This document shows positions 1-11,912 of a stretch of DNA of 64,000 nucleotides, in pieces. A model generated the notes under the pieces. The model made no database searches and was not told the origin of the DNA. It worked only from the letters and a program-made list of their open reading frames with translations. The stretch comes from Eucommia ulmoides (lineage: Eukaryota; Streptophyta; Magnoliopsida; Garryales; Eucommiaceae): NCBI GenBank assembly GCA_016647705.1, contig CM028330.1:34981534-35045533 (forward strand). Direction: 5' to 3'. The stretch's first letter is position 1. Every line of letters starts with the position of its first letter. Position numbers and translations under genes: made by a program.

Positions 1-128
1 AAGCAGAAGATTATCATGAATCCTGACCTGGATAAACCTACAACAATGTCACCCGTGCCGAGTGTAGGATTTTTCGTGCTCGAGAGGTAAATTCCCATTC
101 CCCTCCTGCTGGGAGGCAGTGATCTAGA

Positions 129-860
129 ATGGTTCAAAGCCAAGTTGTAGCACCACCCAGGGGAGTTATCGCTCTGGAAAGGCACATGGCCGAGATAGAA
201 ACTGCACTTGTGCAGATACAAGACCCTATAAGGGCTGTCGGACTGACTTCAGGTGTAAGGCCTCTTTTTGTTGATGATATAGTGCTTAAAATGGTGCCGT
301 ATAGATTCCCTAACCCCCTAAATAATCCCATACAATGGAACCACTTACCCCGTTGATCACCTCACTATTTTTGTTGCTTTCATGGATATATATACAGCTT
401 TTGTCGCGATTAGGTATGAGTCATTCCCTCTTACCCTTTCTGGCATGGCCAGTACTTGGTTTAGGGACCAGACCCCTACCTTGATATCGACCTTTGCCCA
501 GCTTGAACATCTTTTCCTAACCCGATTCAGCGGTTTCCATCGAAGGCCTAAAACAGCCACCCACAAACTTGCTCTTCAATAGGAGATTGGAGAAAATTTA
601 GGCGACTTCGTAAAAAGGTTTCATATGGAAGGCTTGTGTTACGAAAGCCTTCCAGAAGTTATGTCCTTGAACGTGTTCATTGATGGATTAAAACACCGAA
701 GGTTATCTTACGACCTATGTTTGCAACCCGCTCCTAACCTGGTTGCCGCCATGGCCAGAGGCACGAGCTTTTACGTGATAAACTTTAGGGACATCGTAAA
801 GCGTAACTAAGAAGAGAATAAAAAAAAGGTTGAATGGAAAAAATGTCAAATAGGGCTCAA
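129..860 (+). pseudogene. Degenerate gag (capsid region) of the Tat-type element
   Basis: This would encode the Gag structural polyprotein that packages element RNA in cytoplasmic particles. The open stretch from 129 holds MVQSQVVAPPRG and a short helix-rich segment. After a stop near 354, the frame from 382 carries the capsid-like wording SGMASTWFRDQ and FAQLEHLFLTRF, followed by a stop at about 580. The frame then resumes with GDFVKRFHMEGL and LNVFIDGLK up to about 810. These phrases correspond to the retrotransposon gag domain of plant Ty3 elements. At least two stops and a frame change break it. The start at 129 is only the first ATG of an open stretch; the true start could be upstream. 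Confidence 0.8.
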
Positions 861-957
861 GGCTCTAGGAGGTTGTAGGCGGAGGGACACTTGGGGACCC
901 CTTCCCAGAGATCGGAGACTTCCTCCACCCCCAGGGACCTACTGACGGTTAACTCAT

Positions 958-1209
958 TTGATAGTGTCCATTACGATGATCTATGCCAAAAACACGGGAA
1001 GAGGATTTTTTTTTTCCCCTGCTCTTCCCCGCAGAGTAAAACCTATGGAAAACTTTATTGCCAAATATTGTGAGTTCCACCGCAACCACGATCACACGAC
1101 AAACGAATACTATCAACTCCAAGAAGAGATTGAGGCCATCATAAAATTGGGGTATCTTGGTCATTATGTCCACAAAGACAACATAGGCTCCAGGGAAAGT
1201 AGTCGCTAG
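958..1209 (+). pseudogene. Gag C-terminal zinc-binding segment (broken)
   Basis: The segment CEFHRNHDHTTNEYYQLQEE followed by IEAIIKLGYL is the characteristic C-terminal part of Tat-type Gag, a CxxHxxHxHxTxxC-like knuckle followed by a helix. The final cysteine expected after the TTNE stretch is a tyrosine here, so the knuckle looks incomplete. It lies downstream of the capsid region and before the protease remnant. The long T run at about 1005-1016 suggests slippage-type decay. Confidence 0.7.
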
Positions 1210-1529
1210 GATTAGCGCAGGGGCCAGCCGAGAAGGGAAAACCGTGGTCGACCCTCGCCGAGAAGGGAAGGCAAAGAATGCGATGATGATATACTGGTAG
1301 AGGGTGAGACAGATGTGATTCATGGAAACCTCAGCCTCAGAGGAGAGACGACCTCTTCCCAGAAGAGGTACGAGTATAAAGTAAAGAGAAAAGTCGACTA
1401 AGATGTGTACGAGATGAGCACAATTGATTCTACCACGAAAAATATTATCTCCTTTAGTGAAGCTGATCTCCGATAGGTACATACCCCTCATGATGACGCC
1501 TTGGTGATTTCTTCCTTAATCAACCACTA

Positions 1530-1920
1530 AAAGGTGGGGTGAATCCTGATCGATGAAGAAAGCTCCGTAGATATCATCTTCAAATGGGCATTCGACAAAA
1601 TAAACGTGAGTTCAGGTTTTGTGAAGCCCACTACTTCTCCCCTTGTTAGTTTCGGGGAGGATGTCGTGAGTTCCATTAGCTGGATCTTTTTTTTTTTTCA
1701 CGGTTGGCATTACACTTGTTTCAGCCACGATTTGGTCTAAGTTCCTCATCGTCGACCAACTATCTCCGTATAATGCTATTATTAGACGACCAACTTTGGC
1801 TACCCTAAAAGTCATGGATTTCCTCTATCAATGAAGTTCCCTACAGAAGAAGAGGTGGGAGAAGTACTTTGAGATCAAGAAACAGCCAGATCATGTGCCA
1901 GGAGGGCACTCAAGAAGAGA
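1530..1920 (+). pseudogene. Aspartic protease remnant of the Tat-type element
   Basis: Retroelement proteases cleave Gag-Pol. Reading + around 1545-1600 gives ILIDEESSVDIIF, which lines up with the active-site region of Tat proteases (usually an L-V-D followed by a G-S-S-x-D-I-L-F motif). The catalytic Asp is present, but the following residues are Glu-Glu where Asn-Gly or Gly-Gly is expected. Further on, VSFGEDVVSS and SPYNAIIRRPTL match the family phrases around the flap and the S-A-Y-N-xI-LGR-P motif. A T run near 1687-1699 disturbs the frame. It is too degraded to be functional. Confidence 0.65.
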
Positions 1921-1932
1921 AAATAACAATCA

Positions 1933-3240
1933 ATGGCCGGGATTGGGAACAGCAAAGCCAAGCTCATGGCTCTGTCTAATCCCGAAACTATGCCGATCGA
2001 CAACCCCCGGGATGAGAAGCCTCATCCACGGCCACATGAGGGTCTGTTAGAAATACCCATCCATTCTACCATTGAGGGACGGACTGCTCGGATTAGTGCC
2101 AAACACAGCGTGGCACGACGGGAAGAGTTCACTGATCTCATTAGGAAAAAATACGATGTATTTGCTTGGTCTCATAATGAACTTCCTAGGATCGATCCAA
2201 ATGTAGTCATGCATCATCTTCATGCTGTTCCCCACCATCCTCCCGTCAGGCAGAAAGGAAGAAAATTTTACCTGGAGCGCCAGAAGCTCATCGAGCAGGA
2301 AATTGACAAGTTAGTGAAATCTACCATGGTAGAAGAAGTGGAATTTCCTGACTGGTTCTCTAACGTTGTTCTTTCACCCAAGGTTGGGAATAAGTGGCAT
2401 TTTTACATGGATTTCAAGGACTGTAACAAGGCGTGCCCCAAATATTTTTTCCCCTTGCCAATAATATATTTGGTCATAGATGCCACGGCGGGGGCATGAA
2501 CTCTTGAGTTTTCCCGATGCCTATATTTGATACAATCAAATCCCCATGTTTTCTCCTAACAAAGGTAAGACCTCATTTATTATGGACAGAGGCACCCACC
2601 ATTATAAGGTTGTGCCCTTTGACCTTCGCAACGCCGGGGCAACCTATCAAAGACTTGTGAACAAAATGTTCAAGGAGGAGATTGGACCAACAATGAAAGC
2701 ATACATTGATGATATGCTAGTAAAGAGAACCAAAGCGCCTGATAACATCATGCATCTCTAGAACTACTTTGACAAACTCCGAGCCTATCGTATGAAGCTA
2801 AACCCTACCAAGTGCATCTTCAAAGTCTCAGCGGGGAAATTCTTAGGACATATGGTCTCCTAGTATGGCATCGATGCCAATCTTGATTAAATCAACACCA
2901 TTCTCAGCATGGCCTCTCCACAGACGAAGAAGGAAGTTCAAATTCTCATTGGGAGGTTGGTCGCCCTTAACCATTTCATCTCATGCTATTCAGAGAAGTG
3001 TCTCCCCCTCTCCAAGATTTTGAGGGGCAACAAGACCTTCGAGTGGATGGGAGAGTGTAAAACTGCCTTCCAAGAGCTTAAAGCTTATCTTTCCTCGGCC
3101 CCACTGCTCAGCACCCTCAAGGATAGAGAAGAATTATTTTTTGTATATCCCTGCTTCAAATACTGCAGTCTCTCTTGTCCGAGAAGAGGAAGAAGTCCAG
3201 ATGCCCGTATATTATTTAAGCTGAGTATTGACTGATGTCG
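1933..3240 (+). pseudogene. Reverse transcriptase domain, Ty3/gypsy (broken)
   Basis: This domain copies element RNA into DNA. The first open part (1933-2499) contains the linker DVFAWSHNELPRIDP and the RT entry WHFYMDFKDCNKACPK with FFPLP. The second (2546-2761) contains VVPFDLRNAGATYQRLVN and the catalytic loop YIDDMLVK near 2703-2726, with both aspartates retained. The third (2909-3235) carries the connection wording with LPLSKILRG and TAFQELK. Stops near 2497, 2759, 2861 and 2888 and frame changes separate them. The neighbours are protease upstream and RNase H downstream, the normal Ty3 order. Confidence 0.9.
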
Positions 3241-3266
3241 AGACGAGGTATTAGTGGTTCAAGAAG

Positions 3267-4030
3267 TTGGCCTACGCCCTTTTCATCACATCAAGAAAGT
3301 TGAGACAGTACTTCCAAGCTCATGTGATCATCGTTCTTACTGATCAACCTTTGAGGCAAGTTCTTCACCTTCCAGATGCCTCTAATCAGCTGATAAAGTA
3401 CAGCCTTGAGCTCGTCCAATTTCACATTGACTGCCGGCCCAGAACAGCCATCAAGGAGCAGGTCCTAGCCGATTTTATTGCTAAGATTACCTTCCCAAAA
3501 GAGCCCATCCTGGATAGCCATGTTCTTACCCAGCAAGAGTCTTATCTTGACCCGGCTAAGGTGCCCGTCCTGAAAAAGATCTCTTCTCATCCCAGATGTA
3601 ACAACGATCTTAACCCGGATAAGTGGCAGCTCTTTACGGATGGCTCCTCAAATGTAGGAGGTTGTGGAGACGAAATGGTCCTGATAACCCCAAACTAAGA
3701 AGAGATTGGGTACGTACTCTGATTGGGATTCTGATCAACTAATAATTAAGCTAAGTATGAAGCTATTCTCTCCGGATTTAGGCTGGCAAGAAAATTTAGC
3801 ACTAAAAATCTCCAAGTCTATTGCGACTCGCAGTTGGTTGTCAACCAAGTCAATGGTAAGAATACGGCTAAAGACCCCAAACATGACTGCTTACCTAGAA
3901 ATAGTAGAAGCCCTCGTGAATATTTTTGAAAATGTCCAAGTTATGCAGATTTCCCGATAAGAAAATTGGCATGCCGATGCTCTTGCCAATTTAGCCTTTG
4001 TTGTAGAGTTCACCCTGAATAGAAGTGTCC
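3267..4030 (+). pseudogene. RNase H domains of the Tat-type element (broken)
   Basis: The frame from 3267 reads through the RT-associated RNase H tail (SRKLRQYFQAHVIIVLTDQP). It then enters a linker and a second RNase H-like start at 3625-3660 (KWQLFTDGSSNVGG, where the D of TDGS is a catalytic position). After a stop near 3696 the homology continues with VNQVNG-like and ENVQVMQISR wording to about 4030. A second, archaeal-like RNase H after the RT is typical of the Tat lineage. Several stops and frame shifts are present. Confidence 0.75.
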
Positions 4031-4041
4031 CTGTTAAATAC

Positions 4042-5390
4042 TTGGAGGGGCCAAGCATGATAATTTCTAACCAGGTGATCACCATATGTGCCCTCTCTGA
4101 TGAAACAATCTATATGGACCCAATCATGGGTTACCTCCAGCAGGGGACACTACTCTCTGACCGGGCAGAGACTAGGCGAATGCGATACAGGGCAACAAGG
4201 TACACCCTCATCAATAGGGTATTTTACCAACGATCATTCTCAGGATCGTACTCCCATTGCCTAAGACCAGAAAAGGCTGAGCACGTGATAAGGGATGTTC
4301 ATGAAGGGGTGTGTGGCAACCATTCAAGAAGAAGATCCATGGTTCACAAGCTCATTAAGCATGGATACTTTTGGTCGGACATGCAAAAATACTCCATGGA
4401 GTTTGTAAAGAAGTGCAATAAATGTTAGAGGTTTGCCTTCCACCCCCACCTCCCTCCAACTGTTCTTGTCACGATGACAATTCCATGGTCCTTTGCCCAA
4501 TAGGGAATTAACCTTCTCAGTCCATTCCCCCAAGGGACCTACTAAAGTAAATTTCTCGTTGTTGCAATCAACTATTTCATGAAATGGGTAGAGGCCAAAC
4601 CCCTTGCACAGATCACAAATGAGAGAATCAGAGACTTCGTTTGGGAGAGCATGGTTTACCATTTTGGTATACCCAAGGTAATCGTATCCAAAAATGGAAA
4701 ATAATTCGACAATGATCTCTTTGCGGAATTCTGTGTCGGGCTGGGGATTCAGACGCACTTTACTTTCCTAGGGCATCCACAAGCCAATAGACAAGTGGAA
4801 GTCACCAACCAAACTATTTTCCACGGACTCAAGATTAGATTGGATAAATCAAAGGGAAGATGGGTTGAGGATGTGAGTCTTGTTCTCTGGGCCTATCATT
4901 CTATAGCAAGGACCCCCTACGGGGAAAACCCCTTTTACAATGACTTTCAGATATGAAGTCGTGATCCCCACTGAGATCGGCATACCCTCTCTTTGGACCA
5001 CAATAGTTTTTAGCCCGGAGGAGAACGATGTCTCCTTGGCTATTAACCTTGACCATATTGAAGAAAAAAAATAGCGAGCTCGTGTTCGGCAAGAAGCCTA
5101 TCAACAAACAGCGGCCAGATATTATGATAGAAGGGTTTGCCCTCGGTCATTTGACGTTGGTGACCTCGTCCTACGAAAAGTAACTCTGGCCACCAAAGAT
5201 CATGCCGTAGAAAATTAGTTCCATCATGGGAAAGGCTATACAGTGTTACTCATATTGACCGACCCGACACATACAAATTAGAATCGAAAAAGAGTATCCC
5301 TTTAAGGCATCCTTGGAATACATAGTATCTAAAATGCTACTACCTTTGTGAGGAAAATCCTATAGACTTGTAAATATTTTACTTTTTGGA
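4042..5390 (+). pseudogene. Integrase of the Tat-type element (broken)
   Basis: The N-terminal H2C2 zinc module is clear at about 4300-4425: HEGVCGNH, HKLIKHGYFWSDMQKY, then KKCNKC. The core follows at about 4555-4900 with AINYFMKWVEAKPLAQ, VYHFGIPKVIVS, HPQANRQVEVTNQ and WAYHSIARTPYGENPF. The first catalytic Asp of D-D-E, in the phrase that normally reads D-Y-F-x-K-W, is Asn here (AAC). The second, normally in S-D-N-G, is replaced in VSKNGK. The enzyme is therefore inactive independently of the stops. A C-terminal stretch RSFDVGDLVLRK near 5143-5180 matches the usual integrase tail. Confidence 0.9.
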
Positions 5391-7296
5391 GTCTATAACG
5401 CAACTACCTATAAATGAAAGAAATCTTTGGTTTAACTTGTTCTTCGTTCTCCAAACTTTGCATTTGGAAGGTAGGCCTGGGATAAGCAACCTCTGTCCCA
5501 TCTTGGATAGATGTCTACCACTCCCGACCTTTCTCCGAGAAGTAACGGCATCCCAACGCTCAGCGTCGAGAGTGGTCTCCACAAATAAAATGGATCCAAA
5601 CCTTCTCTACAGTTCAATAGTTTAAGGCCTGGGGATTGATAGCTATCATCCTCTGACGGCATTGTACCGATCGGGTCTGAGGACCTACAGCTAAGCGTCT
5701 CACCCCTAACAGCCGAGTTGAGCTCAAGCGACATAAAAGGAAGATTCGTCTATAGGAGTGGTTTTGGATAACCCAAAAAAGCTCATAGATGAGCCCACTA
5801 AAGAGAACCCACTTGTAATCGACCACAAGGAGGCCGACCACGGTCACCTCTTGGGGATTGCGAGGGTCAGAAGCCATATAAGTACCACCCTCTGGCTAAA
5901 ACCTACCACCCAAGTTGTACTCGGATACTAAGCTACAGGGTAAGGAAGATATGGAGATAGATTGTTAGTATGGAAATACGTCTTTCCCAAGAAGGAAAAA
6001 CGAGATTTCTTCTCGGCGTCTTTCCTGAAAAGGGAAGACGAGATTTCTTCTTGGATACTTGGCCGAGAAGGGACATTTCCTTGAAAGGGGAGAAAATTAA
6101 ATTTTTCCAAGCAAATATTAGCCTAAATACCCAACCTAAAGTCATGTTAAACTTAGGTTCCGTGACCAGGAAAGGTATGGCACAAACAACTTCCCTTCTG
6201 ACATGTACGCTGAGAAGAGATAAGGGCCAACATTAGATCTCATGTCAGCCTCAACACATTCAGACTATAAACAACGATGTTGTGAACAATTATCCCTAAG
6301 GTAGCATTAAGCACAAAGCTTGGTAGAGAAAAAAAAAAGGAAAATTAATAAAATTGCTAAGTAACAAAGATTGTCCGTCCAGAGCAAAGTATCGCCGAGA
6401 TCGGGAAGAACTGCAAAAGGACATCCAATTGGCTAAGGAAAAAAGCAAAAAAAAAAAAAAAAAATGGGACATCATAGCAAAAGAATGTTCAAGTCTTTGA
6501 AAATGACCGAGCAGGGGCTCAGGTCTATCTCAAGCAATTCACCAAGCAAGAACTAAACTCTATGCTCGGGTGACTTATCGAGCTTGGATTCCTTCCCATC
6601 TCAGTATTTTCGAGATCAGTATGGGAGCAAGGCTCCGCCGTCGGGAAGATAAACTATTTCTGCTCCAAATGGGACAATTCTCCAAGAATAGACAAAAAAT
6701 CAAAGGCATGCAGATACAAACTTAGAAACAATGAAGAAAAACATGCAGAAAATTATGCAAGTGTTTAGGATTTTTTGAGAAAATATCAAAAGGAAACCAT
6801 TCATTCATTCCAGTATCCATTACAATTTCGGGGGCCCAAAGCCTATCATAAACAGGCCATTTTCAAGACAAAGGGGCTGAGGCACCAAAAAAGGACATAC
6901 AAATAAAAATATATATATAATAAAAAAAATAGGTTTTTGGGTTAATCCAGGACTGAGTTTGAGTTGCGGTTGGAATTTTCTAAAGGGAAGTAGAGGATGG
7001 TCCAGTTTCGCCTTCGCCAGTAGAGGATAGCCTAGCTTTACCTTCGCCAGTGGGGGGTTTATTTTGCTCGGCCTCAATGCTTCCCTGAACAGTACCCGTT
7101 TCACCCAGGCCAGCGTTAACTTTCCCCATCTCGGCATCAATGTCTCATTGTTTAACTCCAGCATCCCCCATCCCGAGACTAGCATCTCTTTTAGTATCTG
7201 AATAATCCAAGCCAATCTCGTAATCTAGGAACTTCGGGTATTAGCGGTGTAGATTATGGATTATGTACCTATGGCCATCCTCCACCATTTCAACAG
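5391..7296 (+). other. Non-coding spacer of the Tat-type element
   Basis: Between integrase and the antisense ORF no protein domain is recognisable. Visible items are an A-run at about 6448-6464 and a short repetitive stretch near 7005-7070 where related clauses with CCTTCGCCAGT recur. A long spacer in this position is normal for Tat elements. Confidence 0.5.
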
Positions 7297-7990
7297 TGAT
7301 AGGTGTAATTTACCTATCTATTTTCAAATCGAACTTGTTAGTTTTTAAGTGTTATTATAGTATTTTAATACGTTTTTATTTATTTTTGTATAAATCAGGT
7401 GTATGGGGTGAAAAGAGATGAAAACAGATCATACACGATCAAATTGGATCAAGAACGGTGGGAAAATAAGCACAAGGGCAAAATTCATAACTGCAGCCCA
7501 CCGCCGCGGCAATCAAGATGCAGAGAATGGTTTATTCTTGCTGAACATCCATCACCACAGCAGTGAAACAACAAGAAGACTTTGTTCCCACCGCCGAGTC
7601 TAGCACCAAGGCCATGACCAAACCGACTTATCCACCGCTACGGTAATGAAACCCACCACCGTGACAGTCACTCTGCACACACTTTAGATATTTATTTAGA
7701 TATTTTGGCTCCCTATATCTTTCTCATCTCCTTTCTTTCGGCCATTTGAGAGAACTTAGGGTTAGAATAGGGTGGAGAGGTTTTTGGGGAATGCTCCACC
7801 AAATCTGAAGGAAAAGAACACGTTGTGAAGAAGGAGAAGCGATCCCTAGATAATCCATTCCCTTAAACTTCTAAAAATAGGAATATAGTTTAATTAGATA
7901 AATTAGTATTTTAGTATTAGTATATTATTAATTATAAACTTCATTTTTTATCACCTAGATAAAATTAGGTTATGATAGTTACAGTACTCG
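7297..7990. repeat. Possible embedded LTR-like insertion within the spacer
   Basis: This stretch differs in texture from its surroundings. It opens with TGATAGGTGTAATTTACC, holds irregular GC-rich near-palindromes such as CACCGCCGCGGCAATC and CCACCGCTACGG, and then an AT-rich tail that ends near ATGATAGTTACAG. The left flank reads caacag and the right end ttacag, a possible but unproven target duplication. It could equally be ordinary spacer. Confidence 0.3.
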
Positions 7991-8039
7991 ACAATATTCT
8001 CAACCAATCCCTACGGAAATGATAACTCTTACTCTTCCC

Positions 8040-10343
8040 ACTCTACTAAAACTTGACACGTACACTTGCGATGAAAGTGGCGATGTAATATTCCGCCACC
8101 AAGCAGCCAGCAACGTTTTCATCTCGACAAAGGCAAGGGACTATATCCATTCACTCACGAGATCTTCTTTGGCCTTGGAAATTGTAGCGGCTTGCTCTTT
8201 TTCCATTTCTTCCATCATCCCCCGTACAACAGCGAGGTCGGCCTCAAGCTTGCCAAAACGAGATTTGAGGATCTCTTTCTCTTCAGCTAGTCTTGTCACC
8301 TCTGCTCTGAAATTGCTCTCACTCATCATCAACTGCTTAGTTTGGTAATGACACTTCTTCATCTAAGCAAGATGTTCCTTACGTTTCTCATTAAGTTTTT
8401 TTTCTCTCTCCAAACCAGTATAAAAACGTGCAGACAAAGAGGAAGCCCCAGACAACGCCTATAAAAAAAATAAAAAAATAATAATGAAGAAATGAGAAAA
8501 TGTTAAGTTATTGTCCAAGAACAAAGTACAGTGAGAGATCAAAACAAATTTCGGTATCGTCCTTACCAACATCACATCCCTTTGTAGCATGGCGGCGATC
8601 TGCGCGTCCGGCTTGGCATTTACACGCTCCTGATCCATGTGGAAAATGATATGGCAGATATATGCCGATAATGACTCTGAATGATTCATGGCTCCTTGAC
8701 CGAAGAGAAGGCCGGTGTCCGGGATCAGGAAGGGTGTAGGGGTGGGGGCTTCGCTCAGTTTGGGAGCCCCAAGGGTCACATCAGCTCTGGCCTTCATCAA
8801 TCATTCAACCTATACCCTCTCCACCTTTATTTTTCCTCTCTTCTTGCTCACCCCAGCACCGCTCTTCTCAGAAGGAGGCATAGTGAATTGCTCTAACTGT
8901 GACGATGTCTCTTTTTTTGCGGCAGCCTTAGCTTCTCTCCTTTGTTTCTCTCTCCTCATGATGCTTCTTGGTACAACTTCTACACAGATATGGGCTTCAT
9001 TTGCAGAACTCTTCACAGAAGTCTCATTTCTTCCCTCAGTAGTTCCCCCCTAAAAAACCTCCTCTTGAGGTCGGGCAGCTTGTTTCTTCTCGGTAGTAAC
9101 TTTGGCAGTTCTTTCATTTAATAACCTTGTCAATACGGCTTTGTCCATCTCTACCAAGGTAGAAAAAATAGCTGAGTGATTAAAAAGCAAGAAAACGCTA
9201 GAAAATACGAGTAATCAACAACTTCCAAGAAGGGGGAACTTTACCGTTCTCTATTTTCAGATCAAATATTCGAGAGGGGTAAACCTGGGGTGTATAGAAA
9301 TGACGATTGTATAGCGTTGACTCCAACAACTAGTCGACTTTTTTGAACTCAGTGTTCCAGATGGATTTCCTTTGTCATTGAATTGGTTTGCTTGGTCGTA
9401 CCCTTTTACCGCTCACTTTTTCAGGGACTGCACTAGGAAGCAAAAAGGGAGGAAAAAAAAAACAGTCAAGATACCAAAAAGACTACACAATTGATGAATC
9501 GATCATGAATAAATTTGTTCTCACCTACGACACCCCACTCCTTTGGAATGGGGTTAACTCTCTTCTCATCTAGGCCAAATTCCTAGTCGGTTCCTCCCAA
9601 GAAAAAGAATTGGGGCTTCCAGTTCTTCACCGAGGACTCCAAGCCCAAACGAAATTACCCCCTATATGCAACTTAGTACCACCCCTTCCCGAAAGGCATG
9701 GACTTAGGAAAGAAAATAGATTTGAACAGGTCTAGGGATGGCTTTATTCCCTCGGCCTTACAAATGATGTATGAGGCTACAAAGGCCCGTATGCTATTAG
9801 AAGCAAGCTGTTATGGACACAACTTATACTCCGGGCACAAAGACCATATCTAGGGATGGATTGGGAACCTCAAACCATCGTGCAATTGCTCCATGTAGAC
9901 CATGATAAATCCCTCGGGAGTGCAAACCTTCACCTCAGGAAAAGGAATACGGGTCTCTACCCCCTCTGGGAATGTGTATAAGCTTTGGGCTATACTGAGT
10001 TTCTCTTCCGTTATTGTTGACACAATTCCCCAAATAGAGCTATATTCCGAAACAGCACCGTCCTTGGCCCCAGCCTCATTCTCCTAGACTGAGTTAACCT
10101 CTATGGTGGGGCCACTAATGGGCCCAGTACCATCATCATCATCGCGACAACCAAAAGGCTGGATGTCTCCCAAAGAACTTGTTCATTCCTCTGGGCAGGG
10201 GATAATGCGAACACGGGATCAACCCGTTGGAGCGAAAAAACATTTAGGGCCTGTTCATGGGTGACTAACCCTAAACTTGTGCCCAACCCTAAGGTAGACC
10301 CCGATACAGACTAAATAGAAGAATAAGAATGAATAGAAAACAT
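8040..10343 (-). pseudogene. Antisense ORF of Tat-type element ('putative gypsy type transposon' family, degenerate)
   Basis: Reading the minus strand from the ATG at 10343 gives MFSIHSYSS, then LGLVTHEQALNVFSL. At about 10070-9680 there are phrases FPEGVETRIPFPEVKV and LRFPIHPW, then NSIRAFVASYIICKAEG and KSMPFGKGWY. These resemble plant proteins annotated as 'putative gypsy type transposon' (Pfam Transposase_28). A charged coiled-coil region follows at about 8362-8140 (ESNFRAEVTRLAEEKEIL, GKLEADLAVV), as usual for that family's C terminus. GT/AG-like boundaries, for example NG|GTAAAG at about 9242, suggest it once had introns. Stops interrupt it. Function is unknown; the family name reflects location in elements, not shown transposase activity. 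Confidence 0.6.
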
Positions 10344-10426
10344 GGTGGGAGAAGAGGAGTTACCTGCCAAGAAAGGGGCATACTCCAGAATTTACAAAAA
10401 CATGGAAATGAGCTTAGGGTGCCTCC

Positions 10427-10435
10427 CTTATATAG
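10427..10435 (-). promoter_or_regulatory. TATA box upstream of the antisense ORF
   Basis: On the minus strand CTATATAAG sits in a CCTCCCTATATAAGGGAGG context, 84 to 92 bases before the ATG at 10343. Its position suits a promoter for the antisense ORF. It is also a near-palindrome, so it could be read on + as well. Confidence 0.5.
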
Positions 10436-10880
10436 GGAGGGATCTATCCATACCAATCATCATAGCTGACGGTGATTTGAAGGAATGATGTACCGCTCAG
10501 AAGCCGTACGGACACATTTTTTTTTTCTATCGGTTGGGCAAGTGGTATGTCAGGGTGCATTCAAGAAGCGCAACTGAAGAGGCGCAGGCATGATGGGACA
10601 TGCGTGACCTCCGCATTCTTTTTCGTAAATTTAGGGTGGGCCATTCATTACCATTTTTGGGCCACCCGTTTATACTTTCAGGCCCACCTTTCCATTCTCA
10701 CACTAACTACTCCATCCCGGAACTGCTCGTTCTCCTTTTTAGAATGAGGCCTGACCCTTGTGTAACACTCCTCAAAAACCAAAAAAGGTCACAAACATCA
10801 TAAGAAACTCCATAGAAGTAGCATAACTTTGAAAGTGACTCACAATAAAGCCCCCAGTACTTTGAATCCCTTCTCAACAC

Positions 10881-10897
10881 TAGGGCCTGGGGGAAAC
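10881..10897 (+). other. Polypurine tract before the 3' LTR
   Basis: TAGGGCCTGGGGGAAAC immediately precedes the LTR start. A G-rich tract ending in GGGGGxAAC just before the LTR is what Tat-type elements use to prime plus-strand DNA synthesis. Confidence 0.55.
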
Positions 10898-11847
10898 TAA
10901 TGAAAGTAAAAATGGCTACTCCAACGCAACCAATTAAAGACCGCCATGTGTCTACAACTTTCCATCAAGATCAATTTATACCAAGGATTAAGAGTGAAGA
11001 CTGTGCCGGGCAGGGGCACATCTTAGCCCATGTCAGCCACTCAGAAGATATCCGCAGCACTTTCCAAGAAGAGCAGACAAGTCTCCGTCAGGATAGGAGA
11101 ATCTTCCCCATCTCCACACGACTCTCCCTTCCCATCTCTGGTTATCCGAGAAGGGCAGGGATTAAATTTCTCATCTCGACTACAGTAGAAAAGTGTTCTT
11201 CTCGTATCATGGGCTAGATTATTTCTCCAAACTACAAATATCTTCTTCCATGGGCCTCAACAACAGTACCAAAAAGCCTATGGCCAACGTAAAACTATTC
11301 ATTGTCACTCTTTCATTGGCCACACGCTGAGATGGGACATTGATGTGACATTAATGGGACACTAATCTATGCTTAAGCTCTTAAGCTAATCCACTCCATA
11401 CCTATATATAGGAGGGCATATCAATGCCCAAAGGTACACACAAAAAATTGCTTACTTTTCTCGGTAGCACTTTTATAAATCTTTCCCCTGAGCATTGATT
11501 CTCAAGTTGGAGGGGACACGCCGGGACCATCTCGGCAAGTCCTTTGTGCTGGTGTCGAAGTGCTATTTTTCTTGGCTCTGCCTTACACCAGTTTGGATCC
11601 ACTTCTCCTTGAGTCATAAAGCATTCCAACCCACCTCTTCTCTAGCACAAGACTCTCTATGGATTAGAAGACTCTTGGGTGGCTCCCCTACTCGAGACCC
11701 ATTCTAGATCACTCCACCTCCGCCCACTACAAGTCAGATGGACTGATCCCTGACTTCTCCATATCTATCCTAGTAAAGAAGCACATCATCTCTACCAACA
11801 AGTGATCAGACCATACCGTTGACGTCATCCAAAATTTGACATCAACA
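10898..11847 (+). repeat. 3' LTR of the Tat-type element
   Basis: About 950 bp from TAATGAAAG (the expected TG start mutated to TA) to CATCAACA. It contains a TATA box at 11403-11410 and follows the purine tract directly. The partner LTR lies outside the window, so the boundaries rest on the PPT on the left and the CA end on the right. The next five bases, GAACC, would be the target duplication. Confidence 0.6.
11403..11410 (+). promoter_or_regulatory. LTR promoter TATA box
   Basis: TATATATA in CCTATATATAGGAGGGC, about 505 bp into the LTR. Transcription would start near 11435, defining the U3/R border. Confidence 0.55.
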
Positions 11848-11854
11848 GAACCCT

Positions 11855-11912
11855 TGGGGGTTGCCTACGTACTTTAGTTGTTACCAAAGATCTGATCAGA
11901 CGAAGTTCATTC
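11855..11912 (-). other. Conserved GTACGTAGGCAACC module (minus copy)
   Basis: On the minus strand GAACTTCGTCTGATC is followed after a gap by AAAGTACGTAGGCAACCC. The + strand at 35405-35455 shows the same arrangement. See the finding on this motif. Confidence 0.6.

Larger units (their letters stand above)
1..11847 (+). mobile_element. Ty3/gypsy retrotransposon, Tat lineage, left end outside window
   Basis: The order gag, protease, reverse transcriptase, RNase H, integrase, long spacer with an antisense ORF, purine-rich tract and LTR is that of plant Tat-type Ty3/gypsy elements. The wording of the gag and integrase zinc-binding regions also matches that lineage. The 5' LTR and primer binding site would lie left of position 1. 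Every domain carries stops and frameshifts, so the copy is dead. The 3' LTR (10898-11847) ends in CATCAACA. The lineage is inferred from motif wording and layout, not from a phylogeny. Confidence 0.85.

Noticed and set aside
8681-9053. Plus-strand open frames over the antisense ORF
   Set aside because: They are shadows of the minus-strand frame, which has the coiled-coil pattern and family wording.
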